From positions 1,488,001-1,552,000 of the forward strand of contig NZ_CP012073.1 in NCBI RefSeq assembly GCF_001262075.1: a stretch of DNA of 64,000 bases, given 5' to 3'. Each line of letters starts with the position of its first letter. The stretch's first letter is position 1. Under the pieces are notes generated by a model, which made no database searches, was not told the origin of the DNA, and saw only the letters and a list, made by a program, of their open reading frames with translations. This document shows positions 9,578 through 19,685 of this stretch, piece after piece. A program made the translations under genes and the position numbers. This stretch comes from Ottowia sp. oral taxon 894 (lineage in GTDB: Bacteria > Pseudomonadota > Gammaproteobacteria > Burkholderiales > Burkholderiaceae_C).

Positions 9578-11059
9578 ATGTCAGTCACACCGCCATTGCT
9601 GCCTTCACCGCCTTTCGCGCCGCCGCCTTTGCCAGCGGCGGCGCAGCGCCCCGCCATTGAGGCCCATGCCGTCCGCTTCACGGGGCTGGGCAGTGAATAT
9701 TTCAGGGTGTGGATCGTCAATGTGCTGCTGATGCTGGCCACGCTGGGGCTGTACACGCCCTTTGCGCGCTACCGCAGCATCAAATACTTTTACGGGCACA
9801 CGCAGGTGGCGGGCAGCCCGCTGGAGTTTTCGGTGCGCAGGCCGTGGCGCATGTTTCTGGGCTTTGTGGTCATGCTCTCGTTCTACGGCCTGTTCGAGGC
9901 GGCCAATCACTTCGGCTTCCAGAAGCTGGCAATCGGGCTATGGGCAGCCTTTCTGGCGGTGCTGCCATTTCTGTGGGGCAGCGCCATGCGTTTTCGCTTT
10001 GGCTGCACGCGCTGGCGCGGGGTGCGCATGTCGTTTCGCGCCACCTGGGGCGAGGTGTACAAGGCCAGCTGGCCGCTGGCGCTGGCGGGCGCGCTGATGA
10101 TGGGCGTGGGCTTCGCCGCCGCAGTGCTGGAAGACGAAAAAGAAACGGCCGCCAGCGCGGCATCCTCTGCCGCATCTCATTCCGCTGCCAGCGGCAGCGG
10201 CCCGCAGGCTGCGACGCCGGACGGGCTGCCGCCAGAAGGCGATGAAGCTGAAGCGCGCGCGCCTGAATCCGGCGAACCTGGCGCAGACGAGAGCGAAACC
10301 GGAGAAAGCGAAGCCGGAGAAAGCGAAGCCGGAGAAAGCGAATCTGGCGAGCTTGACGAATCCGGCGATGAACCCGCCGGCGATGCCCGCGAGCCGGAGC
10401 TGCCGGAACACATGATGCTGGCGCTGGGCGGCATGCTGCTGGCCGTGCTGGGCGGCTGGCTGGCGTTCATGCGGCTGGAATACAACTACTGCGTGCTGCG
10501 CGTGCGGCGCGCCTTTCTGGGCCAGCAGCCAGGGCGGCTGCGGCTGGCCTTCAGCGAGTGGGTGGTGATGTACGTGCAGATAGGCATCATCGGCGCCATC
10601 GGCATGGTGGCCGCCTGGGTGCTGATGATGCTTGCCTTTGTGGGCATCATGGGAGCGGCGGCGGGCGGGGGCCGCCCCGGCAACATTGGCATGTTGGTGA
10701 TGGCGGCGCTGGTCATCCTCACGCTCGTGGTGGCCGTCACGGTGCCCGCGCGCGCCTTCCGCGTGGCGCGCCGGTTCCAGCTGGTGTGGAACGGCGCCGG
10801 GCTGGGCGGCATGGCCCGCTCCAAAACCAGCCTCAAGGCCGGCGCCTACGTGTGGCTGTGCGTCAGGAACATGCTGCTGACGCTGCTCACCCTGGGCTTT
10901 TACCGCCCCTATGCCGTGGTCAGCGAATACGCGGCGCGCGCCAATTCCGTCACGCTGTACGTGCGCGGCGGGCTGGACCAGGTGAGCGGTGAAATGGTGC
11001 GCCAGCAAGGCGCTTTCGGCGACGCCGTGGCCGATGTGCTGGGGCTGGATTTGATCTGA
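9578..11059 (+). CDS. DUF898 (YjgN-like) inner-membrane protein with acidic insert
   Basis: 493 residues. The DUF898 pattern is clear: FTGLGSEYFRVWIVN, TLGLYTPFARYRSIKYFY, and near the C terminus LLTLLTLGFYRPYAV, with several membrane spans. Function of the family is unknown. Between spans, at about residues 185-280, lies a low-complexity acidic stretch built partly from five-residue repeats GESEA (15-bp DNA repeats). The first 30 residues are Pro/Ala-rich. The M48 peptidase gene follows by 10 bases, so the two are probably co-transcribed; a DUF898-M48 pair is a common neighbourhood. Confidence 0.82.
   Translation: MSVTPPLLPSPPFAPPPLPAAAQRPAIEAHAVRFTGLGSEYFRVWIVNVLLMLATLGLYTPFARYRSIKYFYGHTQVAGSPLEFSVRRPWRMFLGFVVMLSFYGLFEAANHFGFQKLAIGLWAAFLAVLPFLWGSAMRFRFGCTRWRGVRMSFRATWGEVYKASWPLALAGALMMGVGFAAAVLEDEKETAASAASSAASHSAASGSGPQAATPDGLPPEGDEAEARAPESGEPGADESETGESEAGESEAGESESGELDESGDEPAGDAREPELPEHMMLALGGMLLAVLGGWLAFMRLEYNYCVLRVRRAFLGQQPGRLRLAFSEWVVMYVQIGIIGAIGMVAAWVLMMLAFVGIMGAAAGGGRPGNIGMLVMAALVILTLVVAVTVPARAFRVARRFQLVWNGAGLGGMARSKTSLKAGAYVWLCVRNMLLTLLTLGFYRPYAVVSEYAARANSVTLYVRGGLDQVSGEMVRQQGAFGDAVADVLGLDLI
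10286..10345 (+). repeat. 15-bp tandem repeat within the DUF898 gene
   Basis: Four imperfect head-to-tail units of about GGAGAAAGCGAAGCC; units at 10301 and 10316 are identical. They encode Gly-Glu-Ser-Glu-Ala repeats. In-frame unit gain or loss would not break the gene. Confidence 0.85.
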
Positions 11060-11069
11060 GCGCCCCGCG

Positions 11070-12239
11070 ATGACCCCCCTGAACGTTCACTGGTTCGATG
11101 GCCGCAGCACCCGCGCGCGGCCCGCGCAGGCGCTGCTTCAGGCCAGTCCGCAAGGCCCCGTGCTGTGGCTGCGCCCCGAAGGCGGCGCGCCCTTTGCCGT
11201 GCCCCGCAAAGACGTGCAGTGGCCCGAACGCTGGAGCGCGCGCCGCACGCCCGAAACCCTCTCCATCGACTTGGGGCCGCACGGCAGCCTGCAAGTGCAC
11301 GATCCCGCCGCCTGGCAGGCCGCCTTGGCCGCTGCTGGCGGGCGGCCCACGCTGGCCGAGAAAATGCAAACGCGCTGGCCCGCGCTGCTGGGCATGCTGC
11401 TGCTCGTGGGCGCGGGGCTGTGGACCTTCTACCACCACGGCACGCCCTGGGCCGCCCGCCATCTGGCGCGCGCCGTGCCGCTGGCCTGGGAGCGGCAAGT
11501 CACCCGGCAAGTGCTTGATCAGCTGGACGGCGGCTACCTCAAGCCCAGCAAAATTCCGCCCGCGCGCCAGGCTGAACTGCAAGCGCAATTCGCCCGCCTG
11601 GCCGCCGCCGTGCAGCAAGACGCCGCCCTGCACCACTACAGCGGCTACGCGCCCCCGCTGGAGCTGCGCTTTCGCTCCGGCATGCCGCCCAACGCCTTCG
11701 CCATGCCCGGCGGCGCCATCGTCATGACCGACGCGATGGTGGAGCTGGCCGGCAGCACCCCCGGCGCGGGCGACGAAGCGCTCATGGGCGTGCTCGCCCA
11801 TGAAATCGGCCACGTGCAGCACCGCCACGGCACCCGCTCCGTGCTGGAGCAAAGCGTTATCGGCCTGGGCCTGGGCTTCGCGCTAGGCGACTTGCCCACC
11901 GTCACCGCTTCCGCCACCACGCTGCTGGCCGCCACCTCCTACAGCCGCAGCCACGAACGCGAAGCCGACTGCTACGCCCAGCACCTGCTGCACGCGCTGC
12001 ACATGCCCGCCGCCCCGCTGGGCACGCTGCTGCTGGCCGCTGAAAAATGGAACGACAAGCCGCCAGCGCCCTCCCCATCCCGCAAGGCGGGCCAGGCCCC
12101 CCAACCTGAAAACCAGCCTGAACGGCGCAAACCAGCCGACTCTCCGGCCCCCGGCGGCGACAACTGGTTCAGCACCCACCCCGACACGCATGACCGCGCC
12201 CGCCGCCTGCAAAACGGCACGGCCTGTGACATGGACTGA
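11070..12239 (+). CDS. M48 family membrane zinc metallopeptidase
   Basis: 389 residues. The zinc motif HEIGH is at residues 244-248 and the third ligand lies in HEREAD near residue 298. One transmembrane helix at about residues 108-125 follows a soluble N-terminal part of about 105 residues. The C-terminal 60 residues are Pro/Lys-rich and end with the family block WFSTHPDTHDRARRL. Peptidases of this group (HtpX/Oma1/BepA relatives) act in envelope protein quality control. Sits 10 bases after the DUF898 gene. The substrate is unknown. Confidence 0.87.
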   Translation: MTPLNVHWFDGRSTRARPAQALLQASPQGPVLWLRPEGGAPFAVPRKDVQWPERWSARRTPETLSIDLGPHGSLQVHDPAAWQAALAAAGGRPTLAEKMQTRWPALLGMLLLVGAGLWTFYHHGTPWAARHLARAVPLAWERQVTRQVLDQLDGGYLKPSKIPPARQAELQAQFARLAAAVQQDAALHHYSGYAPPLELRFRSGMPPNAFAMPGGAIVMTDAMVELAGSTPGAGDEALMGVLAHEIGHVQHRHGTRSVLEQSVIGLGLGFALGDLPTVTASATTLLAATSYSRSHEREADCYAQHLLHALHMPAAPLGTLLLAAEKWNDKPPAPSPSRKAGQAPQPENQPERRKPADSPAPGGDNWFSTHPDTHDRARRLQNGTACDMD

Positions 12240-13493
<1,254 letters not shown>

Positions 13494-13595
13494 TTCCGCC
13501 ATTTGCGCGATTCATGTTATTTGCGTTATTTGAATCTGGATGAATGAATTCATGACGCACGGTTTTTGAAAACAAGCCAAATCAGGAAAACCATC

Positions 13596-14432
13596 ATGCA
13601 ACGCCTTGAACAGCACGCCAGTTTTGGCGGCCGCCAGGAAGTCTGGCAGCACGACGCCGCCAGCACGGGCACGCCCATGAAATTCGGCATTTACCTGCCG
13701 CCAGCGGCATTGGCGGGAGAAAAATGCCCGGTTTTGTATTGGCTTTCGGGGCTGACCTGCACCGAGCAGAACTTCATCACCAAGGCCGGGGCGCAGCAGT
13801 GGGCGGCGCAGCACGGGCTGATCGTGGTGGCGCCCGATACCAGCCCGCGCGGCGCTGGCGTGCCGGATGACGCGGCCTATGACCTGGGCCAGGGCGCGGG
13901 CTTTTACGTCAACGCCACGCAAGCGCCCTGGGCCGCGCATTTCCGCATGGAAGATTACGTGGCGCAGGAGCTGCCCGCGCTGGTGGAGCGGCACTTTGCC
14001 GCGCTGCCCGTGCGCGGCATCAGCGGCCACAGCATGGGCGGGCACGGGGCCATCACGCTGGCGCTGCGGCATCCGGGGCGCTATCGCAGCGTGAGCGCCT
14101 TTGCGCCCATTTGCGCCGCCGCGCAAGCGCCGTGGGGGCGCAAGGCGTTTGCCGCCTATCTGGGCGACAACCCCGCCGCCTGGCAGGCGCACGATGCCAC
14201 GGCCCTCATCGCCCAGCCTTTGCGCGAGCGCCTGCCGCTGCTGGTCGATCAGGGCGAGGCGGATGAATTTCTGCCCCAGCTGCGGCCCGATTTGCTGCAA
14301 GCCGCCTGCGAGCGGGCGGGCCACCCGCTCACGCTGCGCATGCACGCGGGCCATGACCACAGCTACTACTTCATGGCCAGCTTCATGGCCGATCACATGG
14401 CGCACCACGCGGCGGCGCTGCGCGCGCCCTAG
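13596..14432 (+). CDS. fghA: S-formylglutathione hydrolase
   Basis: 278 residues. Hydrolyses S-formylglutathione to formate and glutathione. Alpha/beta hydrolase with nucleophile S146 in GHSMGG. The family pattern YWLSGLTCTEQNF is present, with Asp and His of the triad in the C-terminal third (DQGEADEFL, HAGHDHSYYF). The frame is open to a TTG at 13566, but ATG 13596 with an AGGAA site and the usual family N terminus is the better start. Works with frmA upstream. Confidence 0.95.
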   Translation: MQRLEQHASFGGRQEVWQHDAASTGTPMKFGIYLPPAALAGEKCPVLYWLSGLTCTEQNFITKAGAQQWAAQHGLIVVAPDTSPRGAGVPDDAAYDLGQGAGFYVNATQAPWAAHFRMEDYVAQELPALVERHFAALPVRGISGHSMGGHGAITLALRHPGRYRSVSAFAPICAAAQAPWGRKAFAAYLGDNPAAWQAHDATALIAQPLRERLPLLVDQGEADEFLPQLRPDLLQAACERAGHPLTLRMHAGHDHSYYFMASFMADHMAHHAAALRAP

Positions 14433-14474
14433 CCTTTCAGCCTGATCCGGCGGCCAGCTCAAGGAACATCAAAA

Positions 14475-14555
14475 ACAGGAGCTAATCTGAAGGGGGCAAA
14501 AAGACGCCTTGCGCAGGTTTCACTAGGACATCTTGCTCTTGATAAAAGAGCGAAT
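14475..14555 (+). repeat. Dispersed 80-bp intergenic repeat, copy 3
   Basis: GAGC to GAGC 69 bases (14479, 14548). Core CACTAGGACATCTTGCTCT; the right part is more diverged than in most copies. Lies between the convergent fghA and serC genes. Confidence 0.88.
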
Positions 14556-14610
14556 GAAGGGGATGAACGGCGCAAGACAGCGCCGCGCCGCCATCTTGCG
14601 CATGCGCCGC

Positions 14611-15756
14611 TCACGCCTGACCAAGCTGCGCGCGGCCCCAGTCCAGCCATTGCAGCAGCACGCGCACATCTTCCGGCTCCACAGTGGCGCCGCACCAGAT
14701 GCGCAAGCCCACGGGGGCGTCTTTGTAGGAGCCGATGTCGTAGGCCACGCCTTCGTCTTGCAGCAGTTTGGCCAGCTGTTTGACTTGCTCGTCTGGCAGC
14801 GCCAGCTTCAGGCACACGCTGGTGCATGAGCGCGTGGCCGCATCGCGCGCCAGAAAGCTGATCCAGTCGCGCTGCGCCACAAAGGCCTCGATGTGCGCCA
14901 GGCTCTGGCGGCTGCGGGCCGCCAGGGCGGGCACGCCGCCCATCGCTTCGGCCCAGGCCAAGGTGTCCAGCCAGTCGGCCACGCAGAGCATGGAAGGGGT
15001 GTTGATGGTTTCGCCCCGGAAGATGCCTTCGTTCAGCTGGTTGCCGCCCGTTTGCTTGTCGGGCGTGGTCATGCGGAAGATTTTGGGCATGGGCCAGGGC
15101 GGCGTGTAGCTTTGCAGCCGGGCCACGGCGCGCGGCGACAGCACGATGACGCCGTGCGCGCCTTCGCCGCCCAGCGCCTTTTGCCACGAGAAGGTGGCCA
15201 CGTCCAGCTTGTGCCAGGGCAGCTCCATCGCAAAGGCGGCGCTGGTCGCATCGCAAATGGTCAGGCCCTGGCGATCGTCGGCAATCCAGTCGCCATCGGG
15301 CACGCACACGCCGCTGGTGGTGCCGTTCCAGGCGAAGACCACGTCGCGGTCGCAATCGACTTGCGCCAGGTCAGGCAGCTCGCCGTAAGGGGCCTGGAAC
15401 ACGCGCACGTCGGGCAGCTTCAGCTGCTGCGTCACGTCTTTCACCCAGGTCAGGCCAAAGGTTTCCCAGCCGAGCGCGTCCACGCCGCGCGGCCCCAGCA
15501 GGCTCCACAGCGCCATTTCCATCGCGCCGGTGTCCGAGGCGGGCACGATGCCCAGGCGCCAGTCGGCTGGCAGCCCCAGCAGGCGGTGCGTTTCGCTGCA
15601 TGCCCTAGCCAGCGCCTGCTTGCCGATGGCCGAGCGGTGCGAACGGCCCAGCGTTTGCGTCTCCAGCGCCGCAAGACTGTAGCCGGGGCGCTTGGCGCAA
15701 GGGCCGGAAGAAAAATGGGGGCAGCGGGGCTTGGCGGCGGGGCGTGGCAGGGTCAT
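14611..15756 (-). CDS. serC: Phosphoserine aminotransferase (alternative SerC type)
   Basis: 381 residues. Class V PLP aminotransferase that makes phosphoserine from 3-phosphohydroxypyruvate. The PLP lysine is K193 in SWQKALGG. N-terminal [11 protein letters not shown] and LGRSHRS match the SerC branch found in alphaproteobacteria and Methanosarcina rather than the E. coli-type SerC. No serA or serB beside it. No clear ribosome site, so the exact start is less certain than the function. Confidence 0.85.
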   Translation of the reverse strand: MTLPRPAAKPRCPHFSSGPCAKRPGYSLAALETQTLGRSHRSAIGKQALARACSETHRLLGLPADWRLGIVPASDTGAMEMALWSLLGPRGVDALGWETFGLTWVKDVTQQLKLPDVRVFQAPYGELPDLAQVDCDRDVVFAWNGTTSGVCVPDGDWIADDRQGLTICDATSAAFAMELPWHKLDVATFSWQKALGGEGAHGVIVLSPRAVARLQSYTPPWPMPKIFRMTTPDKQTGGNQLNEGIFRGETINTPSMLCVADWLDTLAWAEAMGGVPALAARSRQSLAHIEAFVAQRDWISFLARDAATRSCTSVCLKLALPDEQVKQLAKLLQDEGVAYDIGSYKDAPVGLRIWCGATVEPEDVRVLLQWLDWGRAQLGQA

Positions 15757-15832
15757 GACAGCATCGCAGGAAGTGAAGAAAAGGGCATTCTAGGTTTGCG
15801 CGGCCTGGCTTTGCCTGCTGTCTACATTGAAA

Positions 15833-15913
15833 ACAGGAGCGAATAAAGATGGGGTGAAATGCCATTCTGCGCAGTTTTGACTAGGACCTATTGCTATGAA
15901 TAGAGGAGCTAAG
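15833..15913 (+). repeat. Dispersed 80-bp intergenic repeat, copy 4
   Basis: GAGC to GAGC 69 bases (15837, 15906). Contains TGCGCAG, ACTAGGACCTATTGCTATG and a short ATGG/CCAT stem in the variable part. Its end TTGCTATGAAT may provide a -35-like TTGCTA for the candidate RNA that follows. Confidence 0.9.
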
Positions 15914-16124
15914 TTTATGCCTGTGCATTACCGGGCCAGGCGAGCTCTTTCTGTGCCTCGCAGGCCTGACTGGCGGCAGACAGATGCCAAACGAGAGCTT
16001 GCGTCTGTCTGGCTGAGCTAATGGCGTTGGCTTGTTGGTAGAGGCAAAAGCTGGGAAGCCCTTGTGACGTCAGTATTTGCAGCTCTGCCTTCAATCGTAA
16101 AAGCCCGCGTGTGCGGGCTTTTTT
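15914..16124 (+). ncRNA. Candidate structured small RNA
   Basis: No coding gene lies upstream on this strand (serC points away), yet the region ends in an intrinsic terminator at 16099-16124 with its T run on the plus strand. A strong hairpin lies inside: CAGACAGATGC (15977-15987) pairs over 11 bases with GCGTCTGTCTG (16001-16011), one G-U. No open frame with a ribosome site. The 5' end is not known; TTGCTA (15891) and TTTATG (15914) with 17 bases between could be a promoter. Not matched to a known RNA family by eye. Confidence 0.4.
16099..16124 (+). terminator. Intrinsic terminator (stronger on plus strand)
   Basis: AAAAGCCCGC, loop GTGT, GCGGGCTTTT and six T on the plus strand; only four T on the minus strand. 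It can therefore end the candidate RNA and, more weakly, the ComEA-like gene that converges from the other side. Confidence 0.85.
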
Positions 16125-16144
16125 GCGTGAGCAGAGGGCCGCTT

Positions 16145-16522
16145 TTACGGCTTGGCCGATTCGGCTGGTTTTTCAGCCTTGGCCGCCTTCTCGGCTTTCT
16201 TCCCCTTCCGGCCTTCGGCTGCAGGCTTTTCCGCAGCGGCCGGGGGGGCCGCCTTGGCTTGCGGGTAAGCGCCGCCGCCTACGGTCAGCCCGGCGTCAGA
16301 GAGCTTAGCTGCGTTTTTGTCGCCAACGCCCTTGACGCGGGTTTTGAAATCTTCCCAGTCCTTGAACGGGGCTTTTTCGCGCTCGCTCATGATGCGGGCG
16401 GACATGGCCGGGCCGATACCCTTGATCGCATCCAGCTCGGCGGCAGTGGCTGTATTGACGTCTGCGGCAAACAAGGTGGAGCAGCAGAGCATGGCGCCCA
16501 GGAGCAGCAGTTTTTTGAACAC
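16145..16522 (-). CDS. Secreted helix-hairpin-helix protein (ComEA-like)
   Basis: 125 residues. Signal peptide of about 20 residues ending TLFAA, then the ComEA/HhH DNA-binding pattern ADVNTATAAELDAIKGIGP and a second hairpin VKGVGDKNA. The last 45 residues are Lys/Ala/Pro-rich. ComEA proteins bind incoming DNA in the periplasm during transformation, but many short copies like this are of unproven role and no other competence gene is nearby. Starts with GTG after AAAGGAA. Confidence 0.85.
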   Translation of the reverse strand: MFKKLLLLGAMLCCSTLFAADVNTATAAELDAIKGIGPAMSARIMSEREKAPFKDWEDFKTRVKGVGDKNAAKLSDAGLTVGGGAYPQAKAAPPAAAEKPAAEGRKGKKAEKAAKAEKPAESAKP

Positions 16523-16551
16523 GGTGCGTTCCTTTCAAGAAAAAGAGGGAG

Positions 16552-16576
16552 AAAAAAGTGCGTGCTTTTGCGCACG
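16552..16576 (-). terminator. Intrinsic terminator after the mrp operon
   Basis: On the minus strand GTGCG and CGCAC pair around an A-rich loop and are followed by six T. It lies 80 bases past the mrpG stop and just before the leader of the ComEA-like gene. Confidence 0.7.
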
Positions 16577-16655
16577 CGCGGGCAGTGTAGGCGAGCCGCC
16601 GTGCCCGCCCGGCGTGGCGGATGAATTGCCGCGCCAGCGCCTGCTTTGCGCCGTT

Positions 16656-17057
16656 TCATGTTTGAGGATCGGCGCTTTCGCCCTCAGCCAGGCTGGGCTC
16701 CACCATCGGTTGCAGCGGCAGGGGCGTGCCCGCCAAGCGTTCTTGCCGGTTGCGAAAAAGCGCTGCGCGAGCCAGCAGCACCGTGGCGATGGGCACCGTG
16801 ATGGACAGCAAGATGATGATGATCCACACATGCAGCACCAGGCCGTGCCCCTGCGCTGAAAAGTAGGTGATGGAAGCCAGGGTGACGCACCAGGCTGCGC
16901 CCGTATAGATGAGCGCGGGCGGATGCATGCGCTGGAAAAAGCTTTGCAGGCGCACCAGGCCAATGGCGGCAGCCAGCGTGAAAACGGCGCTGGCCAGCAG
17001 CAGCAGCGACACCAGGATTTCGGCCCACAAAGGCACGGGCAGGGCAGCGGCGCTCAT
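16656..17057 (-). CDS. mrpG: Mrp/Pha cation:proton antiporter subunit G
   Basis: 133 residues, three membrane helices with the family pattern AAIGLVRLQSFFQRMHPPA. Last gene of the antiporter operon. The last 25 residues are polar and vary in the family. Overlaps mrpF by four bases. Confidence 0.9.
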   Translation of the reverse strand: MSAAALPVPLWAEILVSLLLLASAVFTLAAAIGLVRLQSFFQRMHPPALIYTGAAWCVTLASITYFSAQGHGLVLHVWIIIILLSITVPIATVLLARAALFRNRQERLAGTPLPLQPMVEPSLAEGESADPQT

Positions 17058-17332
17058 TCGATGACCTCGCCGCGCAGCAAGAACTTGGCCATGGCGGCCG
17101 TGCCGACGAAGCCGAATAGGGCAATCAGCAGCGCCGCTTCAAAGTACATCTGGCTGGCGTAGCGGATGCCCGCAACCAGCACGATGAGCATGCCGATGGC
17201 GTAAATGGTGTCCAGCGCCAGCACGCGGTCTTGCGCGCGCGGGCCGCGCAGCAGCCGCCACAGGCACAGCAGCATGGCCAGGCCATAGGCGAACAAGGTG
17301 GCGAGGATGGAGCCGTGAAGCAGGGGATTCAT
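17054..17332 (-). CDS. mrpF: Mrp/Pha cation:proton antiporter subunit F
   Basis: 92 residues, three membrane helices with the pattern RLLRGPRAQDRVLALDT typical of MrpF/PhaF. Four-base overlaps with both neighbours show translational coupling. Confidence 0.9.
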   Translation of the reverse strand: MNPLLHGSILATLFAYGLAMLLCLWRLLRGPRAQDRVLALDTIYAIGMLIVLVAGIRYASQMYFEAALLIALFGFVGTAAMAKFLLRGEVIE

Positions 17333-17826
17333 GATTCAAAAATCTCGATCAGCGGCTGCTCGTAGCGTTGTTTGTAGTGGGCGATGAAGGCGGCTTTGTC
17401 CTCCAGGTCCCACACGTGCAGCAGCAAGGCGCTGCCATCGCGCGCCATCTCGCACCACACTGTGCCGGGCACGACGGTGGTGACCATGGCCAGCGCCGCC
17501 AGTGCGGAAGGGTCGCGCAACTGCAAGGGGATGATGACAAAGCCATCCTGCGCGGGCGCGCGGGCCGAGACGCGCAGCACGCCGCGCAGCACTTGCAGGT
17601 TGGACAGCAGCACGTCCCAGCCCACGGTGAGGATGTAGAGGGCCAGCACAAGGGGCCTTCGAATGCGCGGGCGGTGCGGGCGCAGCGAGGCGAAGAACCA
17701 GGGCATGGCCCAGCCCGCCAGCGCGCCCAGCAGCACCTGCCCCAGGGTGTAGGAGCGCACCAGCAGCAGCCACATGACCAGCAGGGCCAGCGACAGCAGC
17801 GGGGCGGGCAGCAGCTTGCGCATCAT
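17329..17826 (-). CDS. mrpE: Mrp/Pha cation:proton antiporter subunit E
   Basis: 165 residues. N-terminal membrane segments are followed by the MrpE block ALAMVTTVVPGTVWCEM. Required for assembly of the antiporter in known systems. Overlaps mrpD by four bases. Confidence 0.9.
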   Translation of the reverse strand: MMRKLLPAPLLSLALLVMWLLLVRSYTLGQVLLGALAGWAMPWFFASLRPHRPRIRRPLVLALYILTVGWDVLLSNLQVLRGVLRVSARAPAQDGFVIIPLQLRDPSALAALAMVTTVVPGTVWCEMARDGSALLLHVWDLEDKAAFIAHYKQRYEQPLIEIFES

Positions 17827-19685
17827 GGCTGCGCCTCCTCTGCGGGCGCGGGGGCGTTTTCAGGCAGCGCCTGGCCGCCCAGTTCTTCGCTGGCGCCGTC
17901 CGTCTCGCCGGGCGAAGGCACGGGGCGCGTACCGATCACGGTGTTGATGTAGTTGCGCGGCTCGTGCAGCCCTTGCGCGGCCCAGTGCGCGAACTGCATG
18001 ACGGGCTGCGCCTGCCACACCATGACCACTGTCACCAGCAGCAGCGCGGCAATGGGCAGCGTCTCGATCACCCGCAGGCGCGGCGCCGGCCTGCCTTGCG
18101 GCGCCCAGAACAGGCGGATGCCCGCGCGGGAAAGCGCAATGGTGGATAGCAGCCCGCCCGCAATCAGCAGCGCCATGAAGGTCCAGGCGGCCACTGGCAC
18201 GCCCGCCGCTTCAGCCATGCCCGGCAAGGCGACAGCTGCGTCAATAGGCAGGCTTGCGGACAGACCTGCGGCTTCATCAACCGGCAAGCTGGCAGCCTCT
18301 GGCATGGCCGCGCCCATGCCCGCTGGCTGAAGCAGCGCCGTGAGCATGGCGAACTTGCCAATGAAGCCCGACAGCGGCGGCAGCCCCGCAATCAGCAGGG
18401 CGCAGAGCGCGAACGACAGGCCCAGAAACGCCATGGCGAAGGGAATGGCGCGGCCAATCAGCGCCTGCTCGTCATCGTCCAGATTCACGTCGGGCAGCGA
18501 AGCGGGGCTGGCCTGGTAGTCGGCAAAAGCCTCGTCTTCTTCGAAAACCGTGTCGCTGATCAGGGCAATTTGCTCTTCGCTCTCGCTGGCGCGCTTGACC
18601 AGCTCAATCAGCAAAAACAGCGCCGCAATCGCCAGCGTGGAACTGAAGGCGTAATACAGCGCCGCGCCCGTCACGGCAGGCTGGCCAAAGCCAATGGCCG
18701 CCAGCAGCGTGCCTGATGACAAGATGGCGGCAAACGCCGTCATGCGCGCCAGCTGCTGCGTGGCCAAAACGCCAATGGCCCCGAAGGCAACCGTCGCCAG
18801 CCCCATCCAGATGAGCAAATCGCCGCCAAACAGGGCCGATACGCCCGCGCTGGCCGGAAACAGCAGCGTCCACACGCGCAGCACGGCATACACGCCCAGC
18901 TTGGTCATGATGGCAAAGAGCGCAGCCACCGGCGCGGCGGCGCTGGAGTAGGCCGCTGGCAGCCAGAAATTGAGCGGCCAGGCGGCCGCCTTGACCAAAA
19001 AGGCAATGGCCATGATGGCCGCGCCCGCGTGCAGCAGGCCCCGGTCGTCTTCGGCGATGGCGGGCACCATCATGGCCATGTCAGCCAGGTTCAGCGTGCC
19101 CGTCACGCCATAGAGCATGGCAATGCCGATGAGAAACAGCGTGGAAGCCATCAGATTGACGGCGATGTAGTGCAACCCCGCGCGCACCCGCGCCGGGCTG
19201 GAGCCATGCAGCAGCAGGCCGTAGGAGGCCGTGAGCATGATCTCGAAGAAAACGAACAGGTTGAACAAGTCGCCCGTGAGAAAAGCCCCCGACAGGCCCA
19301 TCACCTGCAACTGGAACAGCGGGTGGAAATACACCCCCGCCTTGTGCCAGCGCGCCGACGAATAAAGCACCGCCGCCAGCGCCAGCAGCGAAGTCAGCGC
19401 CAGCATCATGGCCGAGAGCCGGTCCAGCACCAGCACGATGCCGTAAGGCACGGGCCAGTTGGAAGGCATGTAAATGCCCACTGCCGCTGCGCCGCCCTCG
19501 GTCAGCGTCCAGCGCAGCAGCGCCAGCGACACGCACAGCCCCAGCAGGCACGAAGCTACGTTCACCACGGCCTTCAGCGGCCTGCGCTGCGGCCCGAGCA
19601 GCAGCATGAGCGCCGCCGTGCCCAGCGGCAGCAGCACGGGCATCACGATCAGATGCGGCATCAAGCGGGCAATCAGCACATCCAT
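17823..19685 (-). CDS. mrpD: Mrp/Pha cation:proton antiporter subunit D
   Basis: 620 residues, about 14 membrane helices, related to NADH dehydrogenase subunits ND4/ND5. Start ATG 19685 has the ribosome site GGAGAGGGA seven bases before it; the open frame further upstream lies inside mrpC and mrpA and is not protein-like. Antiporter core pattern FFEIMLTASYGLLLHG and KAAAWPLNFWLPAAY are present. Two segments are long for the family: an acidic loop (about residues 395-420, LISDTVFEEDE) and an Ala/Pro-rich stretch (about residues 455-500). With MrpA it forms the ion-translocating core. Confidence 0.93.
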   Translation of the reverse strand: MDVLIARLMPHLIVMPVLLPLGTAALMLLLGPQRRPLKAVVNVASCLLGLCVSLALLRWTLTEGGAAAVGIYMPSNWPVPYGIVLVLDRLSAMMLALTSLLALAAVLYSSARWHKAGVYFHPLFQLQVMGLSGAFLTGDLFNLFVFFEIMLTASYGLLLHGSSPARVRAGLHYIAVNLMASTLFLIGIAMLYGVTGTLNLADMAMMVPAIAEDDRGLLHAGAAIMAIAFLVKAAAWPLNFWLPAAYSSAAAPVAALFAIMTKLGVYAVLRVWTLLFPASAGVSALFGGDLLIWMGLATVAFGAIGVLATQQLARMTAFAAILSSGTLLAAIGFGQPAVTGAALYYAFSSTLAIAALFLLIELVKRASESEEQIALISDTVFEEDEAFADYQASPASLPDVNLDDDEQALIGRAIPFAMAFLGLSFALCALLIAGLPPLSGFIGKFAMLTALLQPAGMGAAMPEAASLPVDEAAGLSASLPIDAAVALPGMAEAAGVPVAAWTFMALLIAGGLLSTIALSRAGIRLFWAPQGRPAPRLRVIETLPIAALLLVTVVMVWQAQPVMQFAHWAAQGLHEPRNYINTVIGTRPVPSPGETDGASEELGGQALPENAPAPAEEAQP

